Source: Flavobacterium circumlabens (GTDB lineage: Bacteria; Bacteroidota; Bacteroidia; Flavobacteriales; Flavobacteriaceae). Taken from it: a DNA stretch of 64,000 nt. Below are positions 37,944 through 47,416 of this stretch, one piece after another (the stretch's first letter is position 1; every line of letters begins with the position of its first letter). Made by a program: the position numbers and the translations under genes. The DNA lies in assembly GCF_004345565.1 (NCBI RefSeq), contig NZ_SLWA01000013.1, positions 62,001 to 126,000 on the forward strand. The letters run 5' to 3'. The notes under the pieces were generated by a model that was not told the DNA's origin, did no database searches, and was given only the letters and a program-made list of their open reading frames with translations.

Positions 37944-39183
37944 ATATCAATTTTGTACGACTAGTTTCGTTTATTAAACGAACAGATTTATTTTGGAAAA
38001 GCTTTATTAAAAGGACTTCTACAAGAGAAGTATATTTTTTATGATCACATTCGTACCACCAATATGAATAATATTGAATGTTATTTTTCTCCATTCGGAC
38101 AAAGCATATTTCTTCACCATTCTTTTTAATCACTTTTGATTCTATAACTTTATAGCCATTTCCGGTCCAGCAAATTAAAGGATTATGAGATGATGTTTTA
38201 ATGTAAATAAGCTTTTCAGGAGTTGCAATTTTAAAAACTTCGGTGTTAATCCAAATTCCTTTTTCGATATTATAAGTTGTACTTAGGTTTTCAAGTAAAT
38301 TATATTTCAATTCTTTTTTTATTTCTAAAGTGGTAATCAATACTATAAAGAATGCTATTGTAATTGGCAGGGAAATAAGATTGTTAGAATTTTGGTTTGA
38401 AGTCTCTTCCAAGTTAGGTTTAAAAAAGCGAATTAAAAAGAACATGGGTATAATTTGATAAAATGCAAAACAAAGTAAACCAATACTATAATGTAGCGTA
38501 TTTTCTTCGGTACAATTAAATAAAATTAGAATTATAATTCTGAAATAATTCGAAATAATATTTAACAAAACTATGACAAAACAGAACAAGAAGATCTGTT
38601 TGATATTGAAATATTTATGTTGTTTACGTTCTTCCAGAGTCAATAAAAAAGCTCCAAAAAGGAATCCTGTCTTAAACATCGATAATCCCATACAGGCAGT
38701 ATCAATAGTCACTTTTGCATTATTAATGTAAAAATTTACGCCTTCAATTTTTGTAATCGGAATAAAGTTTTTTAAAGTTAAATACACACTATAACAAAGT
38801 GTTTGCTTTATTTCGACAGTTAAATAATCAAAAAAAGTATTAAATACTGATGAGAATAAAAAGATACAGATAAAAGCAATGAACGAGAATTTTTGAGTGA
38901 AACTATAATATAAAAAACAAGCCAATAAAGCCAAAGCTAAAAAATGCAAAGATTTAGTGTGTAAACGATAACTTATAAATTCTAATAGAAAAATGAATCC
39001 TAAAAGAGGGTAGTTCAGGTTAAATGAAATTTTTCTACCCCCGATGAGAAATAATACGATTGAAAATAGAATTCCGAAAAGATTGCTATCAAGACCAGAC
39101 AAAACTATATTAGAGTTTATGGCCAGTAATAATGCTAGAATCAAGATTGCAATTGCGTTTTTGTATTGAAATATAAGCTTCAT
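37942..39183 (-). CDS. Exosortase, XrtN-like
   Basis: A 413-residue multi-span membrane peptidase/transpeptidase that recognises a C-terminal sorting signal. With the start at 39183 the catalytic triad of exosortases is visible: C164 in TIDTACMGLSMF, R215 in NYFRIIIL and H231 in TLHYSIGLL. About 8-9 hydrophobic helices cover residues 10-255. A soluble C-terminal domain (about 290-413; GIWINTEVF, CWTGNGYKVIES, YYSYWWYEC) follows, as in exosortases fused to an EpsI-like part. The start is chosen because its ATG shares one base with the TAA of the upstream VIT gene (TAATG), implying translational coupling; the earlier in-frame ATG at 39255 overlaps that gene by 73 bases. Size and partner fit exosortase N; XrtK is the alternative. 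Confidence 0.82.
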   Translation of the reverse strand: MKLIFQYKNAIAILILALLLAINSNIVLSGLDSNLFGILFSIVLFLIGGRKISFNLNYPLLGFIFLLEFISYRLHTKSLHFLALALLACFLYYSFTQKFSFIAFICIFLFSSVFNTFFDYLTVEIKQTLCYSVYLTLKNFIPITKIEGVNFYINNAKVTIDTACMGLSMFKTGFLFGAFLLTLEERKQHKYFNIKQIFLFCFVIVLLNIISNYFRIIILILFNCTEENTLHYSIGLLCFAFYQIIPMFFLIRFFKPNLEETSNQNSNNLISLPITIAFFIVLITTLEIKKELKYNLLENLSTTYNIEKGIWINTEVFKIATPEKLIYIKTSSHNPLICWTGNGYKVIESKVIKKNGEEICFVRMEKNNIQYYSYWWYECDHKKYTSLVEVLLIKLFQNKSVRLINETSRTKLI

Positions 39184-41675
39184 TAAATAGTTTGCTTTTT
39201 GTTTTTTCTGTAATAAAAGAAAAGTATTGTCGATCCAAGAATAATTAACAACCATTCATGTGGCTCTGGAATAGCACCGTCATTTTTGACAGAAGCGTTT
39301 CCGAGAGTATCAACGTTTTTCTCAATTCCGTTATTTTTATAGTCTTCATCAGTTTCAAGAACAATCAAAGACGATATTGGTGTTACGATATTGGCATCTT
39401 TAGCTAGATCTACATATTGATTTTGAACCAAAGAATCATTCTGAATTTTAACTTGTTCTTCCAGTACTTTTCCAAAAGCGTACATCCTGTAAATATGATC
39501 TGGTCCGGTACTTTTTGCGGTATTGTGTAGCGGACTTTCTGTAATAGCAATATTGGCAGGTTCAATATTTACAGTATTCGCGGCTGTTTTAAATAAAATA
39601 AAATGATTTTGATCAATCAGTTTTAAACTGTTATTTAGGCTTGTCTGAAAATAATTTACATATTTCTGTTCTTTAACAGTCTGCCAAAATGGATTAATAT
39701 CTGATGAAATATTAATGACTTTTAAGTGTCTCTCTTTCGCCCCGGTTTTTATTTTCTTTAAATAATTTGAATTTTCAAGTTCTTCAAAATTTGCAGAGAA
39801 CTTTCCGCATTTCGTAATGATTAAACTATTCTGTGAGATTTTATAAAGAGGTAATAGAGAATAATGCAAATCTTCAAAATCTAATGCAATAGCTTTAAAA
39901 TTATCTTTGTTGATTTCTTTCTTTTCACCATTTATAAAAACAAAGAAGTTTTTTTTATTTAGGTTTACAAAAGATTCTATTTGTTTCGTAGTCCAACTAC
40001 TGTTTAAATCTAATATAATCTCTGAAGGCGAAAACGAAATTACAGTTTGCTGAATGTCCTTAACTTCATAAATTTTGTTTTTCCAAGTAAATGAACTGGG
40101 TACTTTGGTTAAAGACAAATAGGCTTCCCAATTGTCTAATCCTTTTGATTCATTAATATAGTACTTATTTTTAAGTTCAAAATCTTTACTGGTTTCTATC
40201 TTTGTATTTCCAACGGTCTGAATTCTTGAAATAGTTTCTGCATTCGAAATGTTTGGACCTTTTATAGATAGGCTTTGGTATTTCATTTCATTATTTTTAA
40301 CTTTTAACGGAGTTGTAAAACCGCATTTAAAGGTTCGCGGATTCTTGAAATTTACAGGAAAAACTTTAACTACAACTTTGTTTCCTTCTCTCCATTGCAT
40401 CAACGACGGATCACGGCTCTCTACGCCAACAATTTGATTGTAAGCTGCTTTAGCTTTTTCTTTAGTTGTTAAAACGCCTTTTCTTTCAATTCCGTTTACC
40501 CATAACGAAAGTGACGTTGCAACAGAACCTTCCGGTAATTGAAAAGAATAAATAGCTTCCCGGTCTCTCCGCGAATCTTCGGCGCAAACAATCTTCATGG
40601 TAACTTCTGTGTAAGCCAATCTGGCATCAGCATAAATTTTTACATCTTCTTTTATGCTTTTGGTCAATAAATTTTCGCCACTCCACAATTGTTCTTCAGT
40701 TTCGAGTCGTTTGTCAAAGTTTGATTTCAAAATGTTAATTCTGTCATCATTACTAATATTGAGGTCTTTGCAAAATAAGTATGCAATTGATATAAATGGA
40801 TTATGTGTTTTTCTTTCGTTAAATTGTTTAGTGCCAAAGGAATTAAAACCTTCAAAAGAAAATATATTGTGAAGCGGAATGTAGACAATGTCTTTTTTAA
40901 GTAAAATTTCATTAAAAAAATTCGGTTTTAAGTTTTGTGAAATTGAAATATAACTTGGAAAATCATCATTTTCATCGAATGATTTCATAGTCGCTGATTG
41001 TGCTATTTTTCTGCTTTCAATGCTTAATCCAATTGTAAAAAGGATTAAACCAAATAAGACCACTAAAAATCCGGCACCAAAATAAATAGAGTAATTTTTA
41101 TTCCTGCTGAAATATCTTATAATTGTTGTTATATGAATAATGATTACAAATGCGGGAACCAAACCATAAAACCCTAACCCTAAAGCTAAAATCCCTAAAC
41201 AAGATAATGGCATGATCGGAATTAAATATATTGCAAAGTACAAGATGATTGCAAACGATAAACCATTAATAAAAAAAGGAAAAGATATGTTTCTGCTTTC
41301 ATCTGAATTTCTATAGATAAAAAAATTAGATAGACAAAAGGCTGCTGTTATCAGATAAACCCAAATTGGTAAGTCGTGAAAAATAGGAATAAAAGTATTT
41401 AGGCAAAAACAACCAATAAGCCAGTTCAGGATTAAGAATGGGGTTAGATGAATGTATTTTTCTTTTTTTCTAAGAATAATAAACGATAGACCAATTCCGT
41501 AAAGAACCTCAAATAGCAAACTTAATATCGCAGCCGATTCAAAATTTTGAATTCGGAATTCTTTGCATACAAGAGTTCCCATTAATAGAATAGTGCTAAA
41601 AAGTGTTACAATTAAACTAATTGTAACACCTGGCTTTTGAATGTAATATTCTAAGTGTTCTATTTTGTATTTCAT
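39183..41675 (-). CDS. VIT-domain membrane protein with PEP-type C-terminal sorting signal
   Basis: An 830-residue protein, the probable exosortase substrate. Residues about 16-220 form some eight membrane helices. A VIT (vault/inter-alpha-trypsin) domain spans about 345-470: DARLAYTEVTMKIVC, YSFQLPEGSVATSLSLWVNG, and KAYNQIV-like AKAAYNQIVGVESRDPSLMQW. No von Willebrand A domain with a MIDAS motif follows. The extreme C-terminus is a tripartite sorting signal: PEP at 803-805 (IPEPHEW), a hydrophobic helix (809-822) and a basic tail RKNKK (823-827). I recall such proteins as the dedicated, often single, target of exosortase N. Transcribed first, coupled to the exosortase. Function unknown. 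Confidence 0.85.
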   Translation of the reverse strand: MKYKIEHLEYYIQKPGVTISLIVTLFSTILLMGTLVCKEFRIQNFESAAILSLLFEVLYGIGLSFIILRKKEKYIHLTPFLILNWLIGCFCLNTFIPIFHDLPIWVYLITAAFCLSNFFIYRNSDESRNISFPFFINGLSFAIILYFAIYLIPIMPLSCLGILALGLGFYGLVPAFVIIIHITTIIRYFSRNKNYSIYFGAGFLVVLFGLILFTIGLSIESRKIAQSATMKSFDENDDFPSYISISQNLKPNFFNEILLKKDIVYIPLHNIFSFEGFNSFGTKQFNERKTHNPFISIAYLFCKDLNISNDDRINILKSNFDKRLETEEQLWSGENLLTKSIKEDVKIYADARLAYTEVTMKIVCAEDSRRDREAIYSFQLPEGSVATSLSLWVNGIERKGVLTTKEKAKAAYNQIVGVESRDPSLMQWREGNKVVVKVFPVNFKNPRTFKCGFTTPLKVKNNEMKYQSLSIKGPNISNAETISRIQTVGNTKIETSKDFELKNKYYINESKGLDNWEAYLSLTKVPSSFTWKNKIYEVKDIQQTVISFSPSEIILDLNSSWTTKQIESFVNLNKKNFFVFINGEKKEINKDNFKAIALDFEDLHYSLLPLYKISQNSLIITKCGKFSANFEELENSNYLKKIKTGAKERHLKVINISSDINPFWQTVKEQKYVNYFQTSLNNSLKLIDQNHFILFKTAANTVNIEPANIAITESPLHNTAKSTGPDHIYRMYAFGKVLEEQVKIQNDSLVQNQYVDLAKDANIVTPISSLIVLETDEDYKNNGIEKNVDTLGNASVKNDGAIPEPHEWLLIILGSTILFFYYRKNKKQTI

Positions 41676-42129
41676 AGTTGTATTTTTTTTAAAAGTACTT
41701 TGAGTTACAAAGTTATAAGAAAATTTGAATTGTAAGTTTTAATTTTGATTTTTTTTTGAAGTTCATAAAGCTGAAAATGCATGCTGGACTTTTCTAAAAC
41801 TAAGAAGGGATAAGAGAGAAAAAAGAGCAACTATAACGTTGTAAATGCTAATTTAGAAAGGTTCTTAGCTAAAAACGAGGTAAAATCCGACTTCCTTCGT
41901 AACATTAAATTACGACTTTGTTAAAGAAAATATTTTAAATTACCAATAAATCATTTTTTTAATACAAAATTAATATTTTGGCAAAAACCGGCAATCAAAA
42001 TCGTTTTTTAACAATAATAATTTTTGAAAAGGCGACTTCTATTATATTCTTTTTAATTCTCGTCTTTAATTTTTAAATTTGCATCAAAAAAATAAACCTG
42101 CCTTTTTAACATTAGAAAAGATTTCTACT
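41676..42129. other. Divergent intergenic region, VIT gene / acnB
   Basis: A 454-base AT-rich gap. It has -7 elements for both sides: TAACTTTG read on the minus strand (41715-41708) for the VIT-exosortase operon, and TAAATTTG on the plus strand (42074-42081) for acnB. Neither has a TTG at the usual distance. No small gene or hairpin RNA was recognised. Confidence 0.4.
42074..42081 (+). promoter_or_regulatory. Likely -7 element of acnB
   Basis: TAAATTTG, an exact TAnnTTTG match, about 49 bases before the ATG at 42130. It overlaps the first codon of a longer reading frame (ATG 42079), which supports the later start. Confidence 0.45.
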
Positions 42130-44901
42130 ATGAACACTTATAAGGATTATATCCAAGAGATTGAAGAACGAAAAATTCAAGGGCTTCACCCAAAGCCAAT
42201 TGATGGTGCTGAATTATTAAGCGACATCATTGAACAAATTAAAGATGTAAATAATGAGTACAGAGAGGATTCTCTTAAATTCTTTATTTATAATGTTGTA
42301 CCAGGGACAACTAACGCTGCAGGTATTAAAGCTAAATTTTTAAAAGAAATCATTCTTGGTGAATTTGCAGTAAAAGAAATCACGCCTGCTTTTGCTTTTG
42401 AGTTATTATCACACATGAAAGGCGGACCTTCTATTGAAGTGCTGTTAGATTTAGCATTAGGTGATGATTTTGTTATTGCTAAAGAAGCTGCAAATGTTCT
42501 TAAAACACAGGTTTATCTTTATGAGGCGGACACAGACCGTTTAAAAGAAGCTTTTAAAAATGATAATGTAATTGCCAGAGAGATTCTTGAAAGTTACGCA
42601 AAGGCAGAATTTTTTACTTCATTACCAGAAGTAGTTGAGGAGATTAAGGTAGTTACTTATATAGCCGGTGAAGGAGATATTTCGACAGATTTGCTTTCTC
42701 CGGGTAATCAGGCTCACTCAAGAGCAGACCGTGAACTTCATGGTAAATGCATGATTACTCCTCAGGCACAAGATGAAATTAAAATGTTACAGGCACAACA
42801 TCCTGATAAAAGTGTGATGTTGATTGCAGAGAAAGGTACAATGGGTGTAGGTTCATCCAGAATGTCAGGTGTAAACAACGTAGCTCTTTGGACCGGTAAA
42901 CAAGCAAGCCCATATGTTCCGTTCATTAATATTGCTCCAATCGTTGCCGGGACAAACGGTATTTCACCAATTTTCCTGACAACAGTTGATGTTACAGGTG
43001 GTATTGGTTTAGATCTTAAAAACTGGGTTAAAAAATTGGATGCAGCTGGTAACATTATTCGAAATGAAAATAATGAGCCTATCCTGGAAGAAGCATACTC
43101 TATCGCTACCGGAACTGTACTTACCATAAACACAAAAACGAAGAAACTTTATAACGGCGACAAAGAGCTAATTGACATTTCTAAGGCATTCACGCCTCAG
43201 AAAATGGAATTTATAAAAGCTGGTGGATCATATGCAATTGTATTTGGAAAAAAGCTTCAAACATTGGCAGCGAAAATTTTAGATATTGAAGCTCCTCTTG
43301 TATTTGCTCCGTCAAAAGAGATTTCTATTGAAGGACAAGGTCTTACCGCAGTAGAAAAAATCTTCAACAGAAATGCTGTTGGAATAGCTCCGGGTAAAGT
43401 ATTACACGCTGGTTCAGATGTTCGTGTAGAAGTTAATATTGTAGGTTCACAAGATACGACCGGTCTTATGACGGCTCAGGAATTGGAGTCTATTGCTGCT
43501 ACTGTAATTTCGCCAATCGTTGATGGTGCTTACCAATCAGGATGTCACACCGCTTCAGTATGGGATAAAAAAGCGCAGGCAAACATTCCGAAACTAATGA
43601 AATTCATGAACGATTTCGGTTTAATCACAGCCCGTGACCCGAAAGGTGTTTATCACTCTATGACCGATGTAATTCACAAAGTTCTAAACGACATTACAAT
43701 AGACGAGTGGGCGATCATTATTGGTGGTGACTCTCATACAAGAATGTCTAAAGGTGTTGCTTTTGGTGCTGACTCCGGAACAGTTGCTCTTGCACTTGCT
43801 ACCGGTGAAGCTTCAATGCCAATTCCTGAATCGGTGAAAGTTACATTCACAGGAGACATGAAGAGCTACATGGATTTCCGTGATGTGGTTCACGCTACAC
43901 AAGCTCAGATGCTTAAGAAATTTGGTGGTGAGAATGTATTCCAGGGAAGAATTATTGAAGTTCATCTTGGAACTCTTAATGCTGACCAGGCCTTTACATT
44001 TACCGACTGGACTGCAGAAATGAAGGCAAAAGCTTCTATCTGTATTTCTGAGGATGACACCCTGATTGAATCATTGGAGATTGCAAAAGGCAGAATCCAG
44101 ATTATGATCGACAAAGGAATGGACAATCAGAAACAAGTTCTTCAGGGATTGATTAATAAAGCAGATAAGAGAATTGCAGAGATTAAATCAGCTGAGAAAC
44201 CAGCATTAACTCCGGATTCAAATGCTAAATATTACGCTGAAGTTGTGGTTGATCTTAATCAGATTATAGAGCCAATGATTGCTGATCCTGACGTAAATAA
44301 CGTTGATGTTTCTAAAAGATACACGCACGATACCATCAGACCTCTTTCCTTCTATGGAGGAGAGAAAAAAGTAGATCTTGGATTTATTGGTTCTTGTATG
44401 GTTCATAAAGGAGATATGAAAATTCTGGCTCAAATGCTTAAGAATATAGAAAATCTGCATGGTAAGGTAGAGTTCAAGGCACCGCTTGTAGTAGCTCCTC
44501 CTACCTATAACATCGTAGATGAGCTTAAAATAGAAGGTGATTGGGAAGTTTTACAAAGATACTCAGGCTTCGAATTTGACGATAATGCTCCTAAGGGTGC
44601 TGCACGTACTGAATACGAGAAGATGTTATATTTAGAGCGTCCGGGATGTAACCTTTGTATGGGAAATCAGGAAAAAGCGGCAAAAGGAGATACTGTAATG
44701 GCCACTTCTACCCGTCTTTTTCAGGGAAGAGTCGTGGAAGATGCTGAAGGTAAAAAAGGAGAGTCATTACTTTCATCAACACCGGTAGTAGTTTTGTCTA
44801 CAATCCTTGGACGAACTCCGACACTGGAGGAATATACGGCTGCAGTAGACGGTATTAATCTGACTAAGTTTGCACCTTCAAATAAACAGTTGGTAATGTA
44901 A
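42130..44901 (+). CDS. acnB: Aconitate hydratase B / 2-methylisocitrate dehydratase
   Basis: A 923-residue AcnB-type aconitase (TCA cycle: citrate to isocitrate). The N-terminal HEAT-like part (HPKPIDGAELLSDIIEQI) precedes the swivel and catalytic domains, the AcnB order. The [4Fe-4S] ligands are C756 (GSCMVHKG) and C840/C843 (GCNLCMGNQ). GGDSHTRMSKGVAFGADSGT is in the catalytic core. It is somewhat longer than the E. coli enzyme (865). The start at 42130 (MNTYKDYIQEIEERK) matches flavobacterial homologues as I remember them; ATG 42079 would overlap the promoter. A terminator separates it from the second aconitase. Confidence 0.96.
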   Translation: MNTYKDYIQEIEERKIQGLHPKPIDGAELLSDIIEQIKDVNNEYREDSLKFFIYNVVPGTTNAAGIKAKFLKEIILGEFAVKEITPAFAFELLSHMKGGPSIEVLLDLALGDDFVIAKEAANVLKTQVYLYEADTDRLKEAFKNDNVIAREILESYAKAEFFTSLPEVVEEIKVVTYIAGEGDISTDLLSPGNQAHSRADRELHGKCMITPQAQDEIKMLQAQHPDKSVMLIAEKGTMGVGSSRMSGVNNVALWTGKQASPYVPFINIAPIVAGTNGISPIFLTTVDVTGGIGLDLKNWVKKLDAAGNIIRNENNEPILEEAYSIATGTVLTINTKTKKLYNGDKELIDISKAFTPQKMEFIKAGGSYAIVFGKKLQTLAAKILDIEAPLVFAPSKEISIEGQGLTAVEKIFNRNAVGIAPGKVLHAGSDVRVEVNIVGSQDTTGLMTAQELESIAATVISPIVDGAYQSGCHTASVWDKKAQANIPKLMKFMNDFGLITARDPKGVYHSMTDVIHKVLNDITIDEWAIIIGGDSHTRMSKGVAFGADSGTVALALATGEASMPIPESVKVTFTGDMKSYMDFRDVVHATQAQMLKKFGGENVFQGRIIEVHLGTLNADQAFTFTDWTAEMKAKASICISEDDTLIESLEIAKGRIQIMIDKGMDNQKQVLQGLINKADKRIAEIKSAEKPALTPDSNAKYYAEVVVDLNQIIEPMIADPDVNNVDVSKRYTHDTIRPLSFYGGEKKVDLGFIGSCMVHKGDMKILAQMLKNIENLHGKVEFKAPLVVAPPTYNIVDELKIEGDWEVLQRYSGFEFDDNAPKGAARTEYEKMLYLERPGCNLCMGNQEKAAKGDTVMATSTRLFQGRVVEDAEGKKGESLLSSTPVVVLSTILGRTPTLEEYTAAVDGINLTKFAPSNKQLVM

Positions 44902-44910
44902 TTATAATTC

Positions 44911-44940
44911 AAAAGCCCGGGAGATAATCTCGGGCTTTTT
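44911..44940 (+). terminator. Terminator of acnB
   Basis: Stem AAAAGCCCG-(G)-GAGAT / ATCTCGGGCTTTT with one bulge and a T-tail of five. It lies about 70 bases before the second aconitase gene, so the two are separately regulated or only partly coupled. Confidence 0.85.
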
Positions 44941-45010
44941 CTTTTATAGCTTCTCTATTTTTTGTATCTTGTGATGTTCAAAATAAAAAAAACAAAAACA
45001 ATTATAACTT

Positions 45011-47275
45011 ATGGCTTTTGATATTGAAATGATTAAAAAAGTGTATGAGAACATGCCAGGCCGTGTTGATAAAGCACGCGCTATTGTTGGTCGTCCACTT
45101 ACTTTAACGGAGAAAATTTTATACAATCACCTTTGGGATGGAAATCCGACTCAGGCGTTTGGAAGAGGTGTTGATTATGTTGATTTTGCACCGGACCGTG
45201 TTGCGTGTCAGGATGCGACGGCACAAATGGCACTATTACAATTTATGCATGCTGGTAAAGCTAAGGTAGCAGTTCCTACAACAGTTCACTGTGATCACCT
45301 GATTCAGGCAAAAGTAGATGCTGTAACCGATTTGGCCAGGGCAAAAACACAAAGTAACGAAGTTTTCGATTTCTTATCGTCAGTTTCAAATAAATATGGA
45401 ATTGGTTTCTGGAAACCGGGAGCTGGAATTATTCATCAGGTAGTACTTGAAAATTATGCTTTCCCCGGAGGAATGATGATTGGTACCGATTCTCACACTG
45501 TAAATGCAGGCGGTTTAGGTATGGTCGCTATTGGTGTTGGTGGAGCTGATGCTGTAGACGTTATGTCTGGTATGGCCTGGGAACTTAAATTTCCTAAATT
45601 AATTGGAGTAAAACTTACGGGTAAATTGTCAGGATGGACTGCCCCTAAAGATGTTATCCTTAAAGTTGCCGGTATCCTTACTGTAAAAGGTGGTACTGGT
45701 GCAATCGTTGAATATTTTGGTGAAGGTGCCACTTCTATGTCTTGTACAGGAAAAGGTACTATTTGTAACATGGGTGCTGAAATTGGAGCTACAACTTCAA
45801 CTTTTGGTTATGATGATTCTATGAGTCGTTACCTGCGTTCTACCAACAGGGCTGATGTGGCAGATGCTGCGGACAAAGTAGCTTCTTACTTAACTGGAGA
45901 TCCGGAAGTATATGCTAACCCGGAACAATATTTTGATCAGGTTATCGAAATCAACTTAACGGAATTAGAGCCACACCTAAACGGTCCGTTTACGCCTGAT
46001 TTAGCAACTCCAATTTCTAAAATGAAAGAAGAAGCAATCAAAAACAACTGGCCATTACAGATTCAGGTTGGTTTAATTGGTTCTTGTACCAACTCTTCTT
46101 ACGAGGATATTGCCCGTGCAGCGTCGTTGGCGAGACAAGTAAGTGCTAAAAACTTAAAAACCAAATCTCAGTTCACCATTACCCCGGGATCTGAAGTGGT
46201 TCGTTATACAATTGAAAGAGACGGTTTTATTGATACTTTCGAAAAAATTGGTGCTACCGTTTTTGCGAATGCCTGCGGACCTTGTATTGGTATGTGGGAC
46301 AGAGAAGGAGCAGAGAAAGAAGAAAGAAATACTATCGTTCACTCTTTCAACCGTAACTTCTCTAAACGTGCAGATGGTAACCCAAACACTTTAGCTTTCG
46401 TAGGTTCTCCTGAATTGGTAACTGCTATGGCTATTGCAGGTGATTTAGGTTTCAATCCGTTAACAGATACTTTAATCAACGAAGATGGAGAAGAAGTAAT
46501 GTTAGATGCTCCAACAGGAGACGAATTGCCTCCTAAAGGTTTCGATGCTGAAGATCCGGGATTCCAGGCTCCGGCTGCAGATGGTTCAGGAGTTCAGGTT
46601 GCTGTAAGTCCTACCTCTGAGCGTTTACAATTATTAGCCCCGTTTGATGCCTGGGATGGCAAAAACATTACAGGTGCTAAATTGCTGATCAAAGCATTTG
46701 GAAAATGTACTACGGATCATATTTCTATGGCCGGACCATGGTTACGTTTCCGTGGGCATTTAGATAATATTTCTAATAATATGCTGATTGGTGCTGTAAA
46801 TGCATTTAACCAAAAAACAAATTCAGTTAAAAATCAGTTAACCGGAGATTACGATGCAGTTCCTGCTGTAGCCCGTGCTTATAAAGCGGCTGGAGTTCCG
46901 TCTATCGTTGTGGGAGATCACAATTATGGTGAAGGTTCTTCTCGTGAGCATGCTGCAATGGAGCCACGTTTCTTAGGTGTGAAAGCGGTATTGGTAAAAT
47001 CATTTGCCCGTATCCACGAAACAAACCTTAAAAAACAAGGACTTTTAGGATTGACTTTCGCTAACGAAACTGATTATGATAAAATTCAGGAGAACGATAC
47101 TATCAATTTTACTGATTTAACGGAGTTCGCTCCCGGAAAACCATTAACATTAGAGTTCGTTCACGCCGATGGTTCTAAAGATATCATCCTGGCCAACCAT
47201 ACTTACAACGCAGGTCAGATTGGCTGGTTCGTTGCAGGTTCAGCATTAAACTTAATTGCTGCCGGAAAAGCATAA
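45011..47275 (+). CDS. Aconitate hydratase, mitochondrial-like type
   Basis: A 754-residue aconitase with the domain order of mitochondrial aconitase, not of AcnB and shorter than AcnA/IRP1 (about 890). The [4Fe-4S] ligands are C359 ([10 protein letters not shown]), C422 and C425 ([13 protein letters not shown]). Other conserved parts are [14 protein letters not shown] (158-171) and the swivel-domain substrate loop [19 protein letters not shown]. It uses the same substrate as the acnB product just upstream. Which one is the main TCA enzyme is not evident from sequence. The gene ends at a clear terminator. Confidence 0.95.
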   Translation: MAFDIEMIKKVYENMPGRVDKARAIVGRPLTLTEKILYNHLWDGNPTQAFGRGVDYVDFAPDRVACQDATAQMALLQFMHAGKAKVAVPTTVHCDHLIQAKVDAVTDLARAKTQSNEVFDFLSSVSNKYGIGFWKPGAGIIHQVVLENYAFPGGMMIGTDSHTVNAGGLGMVAIGVGGADAVDVMSGMAWELKFPKLIGVKLTGKLSGWTAPKDVILKVAGILTVKGGTGAIVEYFGEGATSMSCTGKGTICNMGAEIGATTSTFGYDDSMSRYLRSTNRADVADAADKVASYLTGDPEVYANPEQYFDQVIEINLTELEPHLNGPFTPDLATPISKMKEEAIKNNWPLQIQVGLIGSCTNSSYEDIARAASLARQVSAKNLKTKSQFTITPGSEVVRYTIERDGFIDTFEKIGATVFANACGPCIGMWDREGAEKEERNTIVHSFNRNFSKRADGNPNTLAFVGSPELVTAMAIAGDLGFNPLTDTLINEDGEEVMLDAPTGDELPPKGFDAEDPGFQAPAADGSGVQVAVSPTSERLQLLAPFDAWDGKNITGAKLLIKAFGKCTTDHISMAGPWLRFRGHLDNISNNMLIGAVNAFNQKTNSVKNQLTGDYDAVPAVARAYKAAGVPSIVVGDHNYGEGSSREHAAMEPRFLGVKAVLVKSFARIHETNLKKQGLLGLTFANETDYDKIQENDTINFTDLTEFAPGKPLTLEFVHADGSKDIILANHTYNAGQIGWFVAGSALNLIAAGKA

Positions 47276-47299
47276 TCTTTAAGATTCTCAATTATACCA

Positions 47300-47328
47300 A
47301 ACGCTCTGTTTTCGCAGAGCGTTTTTTT
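47300..47328 (+). terminator. Terminator of the second aconitase gene
   Basis: Perfect 9-bp stem AACGCTCTG / CAGAGCGTT with a 6-base loop and nine T counting the stem end. Confidence 0.92.
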
Positions 47329-47360
47329 GTTTTAAATCTTAACAATATATCATTGCATTA

Positions 47361-47392
47361 TTGGAATTTGGAATTTTAAAATATTGGGATTT
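47361..47392. repeat. Dispersed intergenic element, TTGGAATTT type
   Basis: TTGGAATTTGGAATTTTA followed by ATTGGGATTT. Closely similar phrases recur at 54405-54470. They look like a family of short dispersed sequences between genes rather than regulatory sites of one gene. Confidence 0.45.
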
Positions 47393-47416
47393 AAACAGCT
47401 ATTTTTTTACTAAAAG

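Noticed and set aside
39184-39255. Longer N-terminus of the exosortase
   Set aside because: Would overlap the VIT gene by 73 bases and add a non-membrane stretch; the TAATG overlap gives a better start.
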